Positions 1-5,763 are shown, counted from the first letter of the stretch. The stretch: DNA of 7,453 nt from Candidatus Sabulitectum sp. (GCA_029934845.1 JAOZLN010000119.1:1-7453), one strand, 5' to 3'. Numbers and translations are program-made. Notes: generated from the letters alone by a model not told the origin.

Positions 1-142
1 GAGAATCACCTATCAACCTCTGAAATGCACCAAGTCCTGTAGTGTTCCATACAGCGCTGGCACTGTCAAAAGCGATTGATACACTGAAGTTGGATACTAT
101 ACTCAGAGTGCTATCAGAAGCTCGATATTGTGCTGGAAACAT
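1..142 (-). pseudogene. Continuation of the C25 propeptide frame beyond the TAG, cut by the window edge
   Basis: Directly after the TAG, the same frame begins with ATG and reads 47 open codons to the window edge. It contains 'MFPAQYRASDSTLSIVSNF' and then 'SVSIAFDSASAVWNTTGLG'. The P-x-QY motif followed by a strand-rich stretch is what C25 propeptides show right after the segment found before the stop. This is therefore the same gene and not a new one. No good ribosome binding site precedes the ATG at 140-142, although stop and ATG are adjacent (TAGATG), so reinitiation is possible. The catalytic domain would lie outside the window. Confidence 0.55.
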
Positions 143-592
143 CTATACTTTTAAGAGACGCTGCCTACATATCGTGGTCTCTCCGATAATTCTAACTCTT
201 TCAGCCGGCCAGAAGTCCTCTGACGAGTAGGCAGTTGAATCCTGAACAAAAGAATCAACTACAGAAGGAGTGAATTCAGTAGAAATAATCATCTCGGGAG
301 CAGGATATACAGGATCTACAGTAACCTCTCTAACATCTGAAAATGAATACTCAAGTTCGGGTGTTACGTTGTCAGGAAAAGCAACAAGACAGGTGATCAT
401 GGGAAGCTCCGGATACCCAATGCTATCCATCAAGGGAGAATCAGTAAATTTTATATAGTGCAGATTGTGATGTTCAACAGTTTCCCATGTAACTGGAGTC
501 TGAGCGATAAATGCTACCCTGGAACTATCAGCAACAGTGGTGTGAATGGCTGCAGTATCAGAGATGAGAGCGAAGATTAGGAACGATAGCAT
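143..592 (-). CDS. N-terminal fragment of a gingipain-type (C25) secreted protease, ended by an in-frame TAG
   Basis: The 149-residue product starts with a hydrophobic signal-like segment (residues 1-15, MLSFLIFALISDTAA), unusual in having no basic residue near the start. The rest resembles the propeptide of C25 (gingipain-like) cysteine proteases: the 'GYPELPMITCLVAFPDN' stretch near residues 59-75 is the family's G-x-P-x-LP...PD pattern, and 'ERVRIIGETTICRQRL' near 131-146 matches the segment leading into the conserved 'P-x-QY' motif. Family members are normally 600 residues or more, with the catalytic domain after this propeptide, so this product cannot be active alone. The ATG is well supported: GGGAGG lies 6 bases upstream and a TAG lies in frame 2 codons before it, so no longer start exists. 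The frame stops at TAG 143-145 and continues open downstream with family-like sequence. Most likely a pseudogene or a sequencing error; readthrough is a less likely alternative. Family call is by eye. Confidence 0.6.
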   Translation of the reverse strand: MLSFLIFALISDTAAIHTTVADSSRVAFIAQTPVTWETVEHHNLHYIKFTDSPLMDSIGYPELPMITCLVAFPDNVTPELEYSFSDVREVTVDPVYPAPEMIISTEFTPSVVDSFVQDSTAYSSEDFWPAERVRIIGETTICRQRLLKV

Positions 593-635
593 TTGCTACC
601 TCCCAGTATTGAAGTGATTATTTTCTGATTATTTG

Positions 636-645
636 CTCTTAAGAG
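636..645. promoter_or_regulatory. Perfect palindrome CTCTTAAGAG at the C25 start point
   Basis: The 10-base perfect palindrome overlaps the last two bases of the -10 box and the expected transcription start, a typical repressor position. Just downstream in the leader, the 9-mer AAATAATCA (minus strand) occurs twice, 11 bases apart (615-623 and 626-634 on the plus strand). No regulator can be named; chance in AT-rich DNA is possible. Confidence 0.3.
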
Positions 646-672
646 AATAGATGCAAATATGTTATGTGTCAA
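644..672 (-). promoter_or_regulatory. Sigma70-type promoter of the C25 gene
   Basis: On the minus strand TTGACA (672-667) is followed by a 17-base spacer and TATTCT (649-644). The start point would fall near 637, giving a leader of about 45 bases before the ATG at 592. The -35 box is perfect and the spacing ideal. A run of nine C (675-683) sits two bases upstream of the -35 box. Confidence 0.65.
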
Positions 673-674
673 TA

Positions 675-683
675 GGGGGGGGG
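675..683. repeat. Homopolymer G9/C9 tract
   Basis: Nine consecutive G on the plus strand (C on the coding strand of the C25 gene), in an otherwise AT-rich intergenic region, two bases upstream of the -35 box. Tracts of this length are prone to slipped-strand length change and to sequencing error. Confidence 0.8.
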
Positions 684-761
684 AATATCTAACATAATAC
701 CTGTATTGTCTTAAGTTTCTTTAGATTCGTATTTATTCTTTGTATTCTACTGCAATAAGAT

Positions 762-795
762 AATGCCGCCCTCATAATAATATGAAAGCGGCATT
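762..795 (-). terminator. Hairpin terminator downstream of tRNA-fMet
   Basis: AATGCCGC (762-769) pairs with GCGGCATT (788-795), and an inner TCATA/TATGA stem (772-776 with 781-785) extends the hairpin across a 2x2 internal loop. It begins 6 bases after the tRNA 3' end. On the minus strand it is followed by ATCTTATT, a moderately U-rich tail, so it fits a rho-independent terminator for the tRNA. The tail is weaker than ideal. Confidence 0.65.
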
Positions 796-801
796 CATTG
801 C

Positions 802-878
<77 letters not shown>

Positions 879-889
879 ATTGAGGAGCA

Positions 890-918
890 AACATAGTGCA
901 GACATGGAAAAAAGTCAA
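890..918 (-). promoter_or_regulatory. Promoter of tRNA-fMet
   Basis: On the minus strand TTGACT (918-913), a 17-base spacer and TATGTT (895-890) lie upstream of the tRNA. The -10 box ends 11 bases before the mature 5' end at 878, leaving a very short 5' leader. This makes the tRNA independent of the upstream operon. Confidence 0.65.
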
Positions 919-927
919 CTCCTGACT
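908..927 (-). terminator. Weak hairpin plus T tract after the porV-like gene
   Basis: On the minus strand, starting inside the TAG stop codon, AGTCA (927-923) can pair with TGACT (917-913) around a 5-base loop, directly followed by TTTTT (912-908). The stem is only 5 bp with two G:C pairs, so termination would be weak. It overlaps the -35 box of the tRNA promoter. Confidence 0.3.
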
Positions 928-1840
928 ATATGTCCATCCCCAGCGAAATTCTGTGTGTATTTCCCAGATCTGCAAAGGGTTTCCAGGCATAATCAAGAGA
1001 GAACTGATTGTACCGGGTTCCCATTCCGAATCCCATGGCATCCACAAAACCACCACCGGCATTATCGGCAGTATCCATAGCGGAGAGACTCCACCCTGTT
1101 CTTATAGCCAGCATTTCAACAGGCTTGTATTCCAGGCCTGCTGCTGCATCGAAATCTCCTTCAAAGGGCATTGTAGCATCTACAGCCACAAGAAAGCTTC
1201 CGTCCATGAATGACTGCGAAATACCTGCCGCTACTTCTGTTGGCATAGGATCATTCTCGCTGTAAAAAGCCTTTGTCTGAACTCCGGCATTTCTTACAAC
1301 AAGAGCCCCAGTAAAACCGGGAATGGCTGAAGAGCAATACATACCACCCAGGTCAACGCTGAACCCGTTGGCGTTGTAGCTGTCAATCTGAGAATAGATA
1401 AATCTGCCTGTAATTCCAACAGAAAGGCTTTCCGTAAGGTTCTTTGCCCATGTTCCAGCCAGAGCCATACTGTTGGAAGAAAACTGTTCACCGGTGCCCA
1501 TGGGGTCTTCCATGGTTGTACGGTCAAAATTCCCTCCGTAAAAATAGTTAAGAGATACGCCTATAACGTCATTCTCCCTGGGGTTAACCCAGCCGGCAAA
1601 ACCAGCCTGCATATCCATCATGTAACTGGTATAGGTAGTGGTCAGCTTGCGGTCAGACATCTTTGCTGAAGCTGCGGGGTTCCAATACAGCGAAATAGGA
1701 TCCCCTGGAACTGCTGTAAATGCTCCTCCCATGGCAACAGCGCGGGCTCCAGCAGGTATCTGAAGAAATGTGAACCCTGTTGTTCCATCGGCACCTGCCG
1801 AGAGAATCAAAAAGAATACCAGAGTACAAGTCAGTTTCAT
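926..1840 (-). CDS. PorV/PorQ-family outer-membrane beta-barrel protein
   Basis: A 304-residue protein with a signal peptide (residues 1-19, MKLTCTLVFFLILSAGADG) and the family's hallmark N-terminal stretch: 'GARAVAMGGAFTAVPGDP' at 31-48 followed by 'YWNPAA' at 52-57. The rest is a series of alternating amphipathic strands with aromatic residues, ending in 'HRISLGMDI', as expected for an outer-membrane barrel of the FadL/PorV class. PorV helps release and attach type IX secretion cargo in Bacteroidota; many relatives have no known role, so the cargo link here is inference. It is the last gene of the operon. Its ATG is one base after the stop of the preceding gene, and its ribosome binding site (AGGAGAG) lies inside that gene's last codons, implying coupled translation. 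It ends with TAG used as a true stop. Confidence 0.8.
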   Translation of the reverse strand: MKLTCTLVFFLILSAGADGTTGFTFLQIPAGARAVAMGGAFTAVPGDPISLYWNPAASAKMSDRKLTTTYTSYMMDMQAGFAGWVNPRENDVIGVSLNYFYGGNFDRTTMEDPMGTGEQFSSNSMALAGTWAKNLTESLSVGITGRFIYSQIDSYNANGFSVDLGGMYCSSAIPGFTGALVVRNAGVQTKAFYSENDPMPTEVAAGISQSFMDGSFLVAVDATMPFEGDFDAAAGLEYKPVEMLAIRTGWSLSAMDTADNAGGGFVDAMGFGMGTRYNQFSLDYAWKPFADLGNTHRISLGMDI

Positions 1841-1841
1841 A

Positions 1842-2291
1842 TTACTCTCCTGTTATTGCTAAGTCCGGCTCACCCGGAACTGAATTCTCTATTTCCATAG
1901 TGACAGGTCTCATTGCAAAAAAAACATAAACACTGTCCGCAGTGACCCCGTAAAGCATGTCCCCGGCAGTCACTGTAACGCTATATACCGTCGATGCAGA
2001 CCCTGTGGCAAACCGCAGAACCGGCAAGTCATCAGGCTCTGTATCTATAATATTCACATCGCCCCCCCGGAGTTCCATCTGAAGATCAAAAACAGCATCA
2101 CCGCCAATACCGCATAGAACACCCTCTAAATTCATCCCGGGATAAATAAGGAAAGTATACGGCTCATTCAAGTGCAAATATAAGCCCCTGTTCCATTGAG
2201 AAGAGTAACCGTTAAACCGGTAATCATCCATTAAGGATCCAACCTCCTCCGAAAGGCTGCACAGACTTACTATCAGCAGAAAAATACTCAA
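1842..2291 (-). CDS. Small exported beta-rich protein of unknown function
   Basis: I do not recognise this 149-residue protein. Residues 1-14 are hydrophobic (MSIFLLIVSLCSLS) and look like a signal segment without basic residues; the cysteine at 11 is preceded by L, so a lipobox is unlikely. The rest is strand-rich and acidic, with 'LYLHLNEPYTFLIYPG' near 37-52 and a later 'FATGSASTVYSVTVTAGD' near 94-111. That pattern recalls small beta-sandwich domains such as bacterial pre-peptidase C-terminal (PPC) domains, only as a loose resemblance. The start is TTG, chosen because AAGGA lies 6 bases upstream and an in-frame TAA occurs just before. The stop of the preceding permease is two bases upstream. 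Its position between importer and barrel suggests an envelope role. Confidence 0.7.
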   Translation of the reverse strand: MSIFLLIVSLCSLSEEVGSLMDDYRFNGYSSQWNRGLYLHLNEPYTFLIYPGMNLEGVLCGIGGDAVFDLQMELRGGDVNIIDTEPDDLPVLRFATGSASTVYSVTVTAGDMLYGVTADSVYVFFAMRPVTMEIENSVPGEPDLAITGE

Positions 2292-2293
2292 TA

Positions 2294-3064
2294 TTAATCC
2301 TTAAGCCCGGAACGGGAGTAACTTGCAACAAGATGCTTCTGAGCAAGAAGAAATAGCAAAAGCAATGGCAGAATACTGAAAGTGGAAGCCGCCATAAGCA
2401 GTTGATAGTTACTGGACTGCTCCTGATTAAAGTAACTTAGCCCAACCTGAAGAACTCTTAATTTTTCGGAATGGGTAACCACCAGTGGCCACATGAAACT
2501 GTTCCAGGACCCGATGACATTGAAAAGCATAATAGTGGCTATTACAGACTTGGAAAGAGGCAGGGCAACCCGCCACAAATAGCCGAATCTGCTGCACCCG
2601 TCGAGCCTTGCTGCTTCATACAAAGACTTTGGAAGAGTCATGAAATGCTGCCTTAGAAGAAAGATGCTGAAAACATTAGTAATCCATGGAACGATCAAAG
2701 CCAGATAGGTATCCACCCAGCCCAACTTCGCGAGAAGTACATAACTGGGTGCAAGATACACAGGCTGAGGCACCATCATTGTGGAAAGGAACAGAAGAAA
2801 CAGCTTGTCCCTGCCGGGGTACTCCATAGTTCCAAATGAATAAGCAGCAAGCGAGCTGGTTATCAAAACACCTATTAGGGTCAAGCTCGTCACAAGAAGA
2901 GTATTAAGGAAGTAAGTACCGAATGGCACTCTGGTCCATGCTTCCACGTAGTTTTGAAGACCGCCCTGCTCAAGACTGGTGGAAATCATCCAGATAAATG
3001 GCATAAGCATGATGATTCCACCCACAAGAAGAAGAACCTGCCTGATGATCTGTCTTGATCTCAT
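2294..3064 (-). CDS. ABC sugar-type transporter permease, MalG/UgpE-like
   Basis: The 256-residue inner-membrane protein has about six hydrophobic segments and the EAA loop typical of ABC importer permeases: 'YEAARLDGCSRFGYLWRVAL' at 149-168 followed by P169, the site that docks onto the ATPase. The N-terminal 'MPFIWMISTSL' near 21-31, 'SSLAAYSFGTMEYPGRD' at 70-86 and the C-terminal 'VASYSRSGLKD' are the MalG/UgpE-side signatures of the carbohydrate uptake CUT1 class. Length is slightly short for the family (usually 270-300). Its ATG overlaps the TGA of the partner permease by four bases (ATGA). It would form the channel with that partner. No binding protein or ATPase is in the window; substrate cannot be told. 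Confidence 0.9.
   Translation of the reverse strand: MRSRQIIRQVLLLVGGIIMLMPFIWMISTSLEQGGLQNYVEAWTRVPFGTYFLNTLLVTSLTLIGVLITSSLAAYSFGTMEYPGRDKLFLLFLSTMMVPQPVYLAPSYVLLAKLGWVDTYLALIVPWITNVFSIFLLRQHFMTLPKSLYEAARLDGCSRFGYLWRVALPLSKSVIATIMLFNVIGSWNSFMWPLVVTHSEKLRVLQVGLSYFNQEQSSNYQLLMAASTFSILPLLLLFLLAQKHLVASYSRSGLKD
2298..2302 (-). promoter_or_regulatory. Ribosome binding site AAGGA deciding a TTG start
   Basis: AAGGA on the minus strand lies inside the last codons of the upstream permease, 6 bases before the TTG at 2291. It is the main reason for accepting the non-ATG start of the small exported protein. Confidence 0.6.
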
Positions 3065-4005
3065 GAGTAGTGCACCCGTCTTTCCCCAAAGCGCCTTTGA
3101 ATAATGGTAAGAAAAAGAAGCACAATAAACAGGAAAACGCTGATAGCACTTGCATAGCCTATATCAAACCGGTCAAAGGCCTTCTGGAAAAGGTAAAATA
3201 CTATGACATTTGTGGTTCCAAGCGGCCCTCCCCCTGGTGGTGGAGTCATTACATAGACCAGCGCAAAGGTCTGAAAAGATGCTATGGTGCTCATGATAAG
3301 AACATAGAAGGTGGTGGGGGAAAGAAGAGGCCACGTCACATGACGGAATGTTCCCCATTTTCCTGCACCATCCAGCTTGGCTGCTTCGTAATACGTATTT
3401 GAAATGTTCTCAAGCCCCGCAAGAAATAGAACAGTGTTATAGCCGATACTCTTCCAAACGCTGACTATCATAAGAGAAACCAGTGCAAGACTGGGACCGG
3501 CAAATATCCCTTTCGGATTTAATCCCAGAGGAGAAAGCATCATCTCAAATATTCCCCGGGGCTCACGGAGCCACATAAGAGGATCTCCCCCCAGAGCCAT
3601 TATCACCCCGTTTACAGGACCAGCTTCCGGTTTGAAAAGCCATGTCCATACAACAGACACAGCCACCGCCGAGGTAACCACCGGAAGAAAATAGATCGTT
3701 CTGTAAAAGGCTTTGCCTCTAAGGTCGCCACGCAAAAGCATAGCAAGAAGCAGCGGAATTGCAATTCCAGCAGGAACAACACCTAGAACAAAGAACACCG
3801 TATTGCTGACACTATTCCAGAATCTGGCATCGGTGAGCATTCTTTCATAATTGGAAAAACCCACAAAACCGTGGAAGCCTCCAATGTCGTAATCGGCGAA
3901 CGAAGCGGTGAAACTTGCAAGAATCGGGATTGTTCTAAAACATATCACTATGATAAGTGCAGGCAAGATATACAAATAGGGAGATATTCGCGAACCAGTT
4001 CTCAT
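3061..4005 (-). CDS. ABC sugar-type transporter permease, MalF/UgpA-like
   Basis: A 314-residue inner-membrane protein from the ATG at 4005. The first membrane segment is at about 8-24 ('SPYLYILPALIIVICF'). The EAA loop is 'YYEAAKLDGAGKWGTFRHVT' at 205-224 followed by 'WPLL'. The proline/glycine-rich 'PPPGGGPLGTT' at 255-265 and 'FQKAF' that follows are typical of the MalF/UgpA side of CUT1 importers. It pairs with the downstream MalG-like permease. The start is uncertain: a TTG at 4015-4017 in the same frame (MREKM...) overlaps the TGA of the upstream gene but has no clear ribosome binding site. The ATG has a weak GAGAG five bases upstream and gives the usual short N-terminus before the first membrane segment, so I chose it. 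Confidence 0.88.
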   Translation of the reverse strand: MRTGSRISPYLYILPALIIVICFRTIPILASFTASFADYDIGGFHGFVGFSNYERMLTDARFWNSVSNTVFFVLGVVPAGIAIPLLLAMLLRGDLRGKAFYRTIYFLPVVTSAVAVSVVWTWLFKPEAGPVNGVIMALGGDPLMWLREPRGIFEMMLSPLGLNPKGIFAGPSLALVSLMIVSVWKSIGYNTVLFLAGLENISNTYYEAAKLDGAGKWGTFRHVTWPLLSPTTFYVLIMSTIASFQTFALVYVMTPPPGGGPLGTTNVIVFYLFQKAFDRFDIGYASAISVFLFIVLLFLTIIQRRFGERRVHYS

Positions 4006-4013
4006 TTTTTCTC

Positions 4014-5072
4014 TCAATGAAAGAAGGAACTTTTAAAGTTGATAGACTCTCCATCAGTGTATAGGAAAATATTGCCTTGGCGATCAGTTCGCAAGATTCC
4101 CGCTCCTGCCGTTTCCCAACCCTCCAGAACATCCCTGTGAGGATGGCCAAATGGGTTGTTTCTGCCACAGCAGAAAATGGCGAATTGAGGTGCTGCTTTT
4201 CTAAACCAGGGGGGGAAAAGAGAGCTTCTGCTACCGTGATGAGGAACCTTCATGACAGTTACCGGCGTCTGAAATGGAGTCATTCGCATAATAGTTTCAT
4301 TCTCAATATCTCCAGTAAGAAGAAGAGTGAAGTTGCCGCAGCTAACCAGATAAACTGCTGAAGCTTCATTTGGACTGCCGGCTCCTCTCTCAAGCCAGAC
4401 CACTTCAATTGACACATCTTCAGACAGATCCCATCTATCTCCATTTGTAAGAATGGAATAATCACAACCGGAATCAAAAGCGTATTGAAGCAACTCTTCG
4501 TACACAGGAGAAGCATGGTCTATTCCCGGATCTATAAGTGTATTGCAGTTGAAAACCTCCATGGCGTCTTTGCACCCGCCTATATGATCTGCATGCGGAT
4601 GCGTGAAGGCAACCACAGAAAGAGTATCAATTCCGCCTTCTCTCAAACGCTGAACCACCGGTGCTCTCATTGCACCATTGCCTGGAGGTCCTCCATCAAC
4701 AAGCCATGTGCTCTCTTCAGTCTGAAGTACGATGGCATCACCATTGCCAATATCCAGGAATATGACGGTCAGCAGCGTGTCAGATAGCAAGCCCTCATCT
4801 AAAAAATGTGAGGTATCCATCGGGACTACCACATTTGTCACTGATATGTATGGAAGTAGACTTTCAAAGGTAAGTGGACCTATCCCCGACACAAAAACAA
4901 GCTCATCAACAGAAGCGAAAGACGATATGGTTTCTCTATACTCCACTATTGCAGATGCTGTAGAAGGGCCAATTCCGCTCAACCTGCAAAGGTCTGCTTC
5001 AGAAGCAGAATTCAGATCAAGAGGCAAAGGGTCTAATAGCGTTGATATTGCAGCAATAAGTAATAATAGCAT
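4014..5072 (-). CDS. Exported HhH (ComEA-like) plus ComEC-type metallo-beta-lactamase protein
   Basis: The 352-residue protein has a hydrophobic N-terminus (MLLLLIAAISTLL), then a ComEA-type double helix-hairpin-helix at about 18-78 with two GIG hairpins ('LSGIGPSTA' 31-39, 'VSGIGPLTF' 61-69). From about 102 it is a metallo-beta-lactamase domain like the C-terminal part of ComEC/Rec2: 'DIGNGDA' 107-113 (usual VGQGDA), 'DGGPPGNG' 126-133, 'THPHADH' 157-163, 'LLTGD' 251-255, 'PHHGSRSS' 277-284 and 'FGHPH' 308-312. All metal-binding positions seem present. HhH domains bind DNA backbone; the ComEC domain is thought to be the nuclease that degrades the non-imported strand. There is no ComEC membrane channel. 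The ATG at 5072 is a choice; GTG 5087 and TTG 5096 are in frame and the TTG would add an arginine to the signal peptide. The frame is open further upstream but that part is antisense to the next gene. First gene of the operon. Confidence 0.85.
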   Translation of the reverse strand: MLLLLIAAISTLLDPLPLDLNSASEADLCRLSGIGPSTASAIVEYRETISSFASVDELVFVSGIGPLTFESLLPYISVTNVVVPMDTSHFLDEGLLSDTLLTVIFLDIGNGDAIVLQTEESTWLVDGGPPGNGAMRAPVVQRLREGGIDTLSVVAFTHPHADHIGGCKDAMEVFNCNTLIDPGIDHASPVYEELLQYAFDSGCDYSILTNGDRWDLSEDVSIEVVWLERGAGSPNEASAVYLVSCGNFTLLLTGDIENETIMRMTPFQTPVTVMKVPHHGSRSSLFPPWFRKAAPQFAIFCCGRNNPFGHPHRDVLEGWETAGAGILRTDRQGNIFLYTDGESINFKSSFFH

Positions 5073-5080
5073 GATAGGAC

Positions 5081-5114
5081 TTGACACCTGCCTCAATGTT
5101 CGAGAATGTATAAC
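5081..5114 (+). promoter_or_regulatory. Possible promoter of the small beta-repeat gene
   Basis: TTGACA (5081-5086) and TATAAC (5109-5114) are present, but 22 bases apart, longer than normal sigma70 spacing. The TATAAC is preceded by TG. Start near 5121 would leave a leader of about 27 bases to the TTG start, including its ribosome binding site. Confidence 0.25.
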
Positions 5115-5133
5115 CTCAATATAATTGAAACAA
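5107..5133 (-). promoter_or_regulatory. Possible promoter of the five-gene operon
   Basis: On the minus strand TATACA (5112-5107) could be a -10 box, with TTGTTT (5133-5128) 15 bases upstream as a poor -35. It is the best candidate in the 75-base divergent gap, but neither box nor spacing is strong. The -10 overlaps a TATAAC (5109-5114) readable as a -10 in the other direction. Confidence 0.25.
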
Positions 5134-5138
5134 GGGAG
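5134..5138 (+). promoter_or_regulatory. Ribosome binding site GGGAG deciding a TTG start
   Basis: GGGAG lies 9 bases before the TTG at 5148. It supports that start over the ATG at 5106, which lies upstream of this site. Confidence 0.5.
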
Positions 5139-5147
5139 AATTTCATT

Positions 5148-5588
5148 TTGAATAAAATATTTATTGTTGTTTTGCTTCTTCTGACCACCTCTGTGTATGC
5201 CGGACATCTTCGCCTGGAAGACAGCGGTTATGACACGATTGCCTACATCCGCGAAGACGGAAGAATTGAAGACGCATCGTTTCTGCCCCTGGGCAGAATT
5301 GTACACGAAGAAGATACAGAAAGAATCAGGGTAGAGGATGCCGACTTTAACATCCTTGGTTATGTGGAAGGGAACGAGTTTCTTGACAGCTTTGAAGACA
5401 GAATTTTCGAACTGACACAAGACGGAAGGCTTAAGAATCATCGTTTTCGCGATGTTGCCATTATAAGAAGTGATGGAACTGTTGAGGCTTTAAATTTCAG
5501 TGTAATTCTTTACACCGATGGCTCTAACGATGATCTGCCTCAAAGAATTGCGGTGTATATGATCTACTTTAGCAATCTGCTAGAGTAG
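5148..5588 (+). CDS. Small exported beta-hairpin-repeat protein (beta-flower-like)
   Basis: A 146-residue protein with a clean signal peptide (MNKIFIVVLLLLTTSVYA, cleavage after A18). The mature part holds weak repeats of a short beta-hairpin motif, roughly x-DG-x-I/V-x5-F-x3-G-x-I: 'IREDGRIEDASFLPLGRI' (34-51), 'IRVEDADFNILGYV' (60-73), 'LTQDGRLKNHRFRDVAII' (89-106) and 'IIRSDGTVEALNFSVILY' (105-122). This resembles the small '5-fold beta-flower' proteins of Bacteroidota, whose role is unknown; the link is by pattern only. The start is TTG at 5148, with GGGAG (5134-5138) upstream and lysine at residue 3 for a proper signal peptide. The in-frame ATG at 5106 would put 14 polar residues before it and has no ribosome binding site. 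It ends at TAG 5586-5588. It is divergent from the HhH-MBL operon. Confidence 0.7.
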   Translation: MNKIFIVVLLLLTTSVYAGHLRLEDSGYDTIAYIREDGRIEDASFLPLGRIVHEEDTERIRVEDADFNILGYVEGNEFLDSFEDRIFELTQDGRLKNHRFRDVAIIRSDGTVEALNFSVILYTDGSNDDLPQRIAVYMIYFSNLLE

Positions 5589-5650
5589 CCTCATTTACCG
5601 ATTTACCCCGTAACTACGTACAGCAACCTGCTGGAGTGGCCTCTGTTACC
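5571..5650 (+). repeat. Imperfect direct repeat, 29 bases with period 51, at the end of the small beta-repeat gene
   Basis: 5571-5599 and 5622-5650 match at 24 of 29 positions. The first copy encodes the last residues SNLLE and the TAG stop of the gene; in the second copy, same frame, the stop codon is TGG (SNLLEWP). The frame between and after stays open to TAA 5661-5663. It looks like a partial duplication of the gene end. The rest of the 5589-5711 gap shows a TGCTGG/CCAGCA stem (5629-5634 with 5649-5654) without a T tract, and no gene. Confidence 0.7.
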
Positions 5651-5711
5651 AGCAAGTCATTAACTGCATCAAGTCAACAGTACAACAGCTCTGTTTGTTA
5701 CTATCCCTTTC

Positions 5712-5740
5712 TTGACGAATGCTGCCCTGTCACTTATAGT
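5712..5740 (+). promoter_or_regulatory. Sigma70-type promoter of lexA
   Basis: TTGACG (5712-5717), a 17-base spacer and TATAGT (5735-5740). The start point would be near 5747, inside the palindrome that follows. Leader of about 25 bases to the ATG at 5771. Confidence 0.7.
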
Positions 5741-5752
5741 AAACATATGTTT
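5741..5752. promoter_or_regulatory. Probable LexA operator (SOS box) AAACATATGTTT
   Basis: A perfect 12-base palindrome directly after the -10 box and over the start point of lexA, so bound protein would block initiation. It matches the core of the Gram-positive type SOS box (GAAC-N4-GTTC) with A/T in place of the outer G/C. Autoregulation by LexA is the rule in the family; the binding itself is inferred. Confidence 0.65.
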
Positions 5753-5756
5753 CCCG

Positions 5757-5763
5757 AAAGGAG
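5757..5763 (+). promoter_or_regulatory. lexA ribosome binding site AAAGGAG
   Basis: AAAGGAG stands 7 bases before ATG 5771. It fixes the start at 5771 and rules out the earlier in-frame ATG at 5636, which lies upstream of the promoter. Confidence 0.75.

Noticed and set aside
143..145. Genome-wide reassignment of TAG as a sense codon
   Set aside because: The porV-like gene ends naturally with TAG at 926-928 and the frame beyond it runs into the tRNA without protein-like sequence, so TAG works as a stop here.
650..666. LexA-like site TAACATATTTGC in the spacer of the C25 promoter
   Set aside because: Only one half matches the palindrome at lexA; the other half differs, so it is not a credible SOS box.
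5106..5147. ATG 5106 as start of the small beta-repeat gene
   Set aside because: It lies upstream of the only ribosome binding site and puts a polar stretch before the signal peptide.
5073..5441. 123-residue N-terminal extension of the HhH-MBL protein
   Set aside because: It is antisense to the well-supported signal-peptide gene on the plus strand, has no domain-like sequence and places the signal peptide in the middle of the protein.
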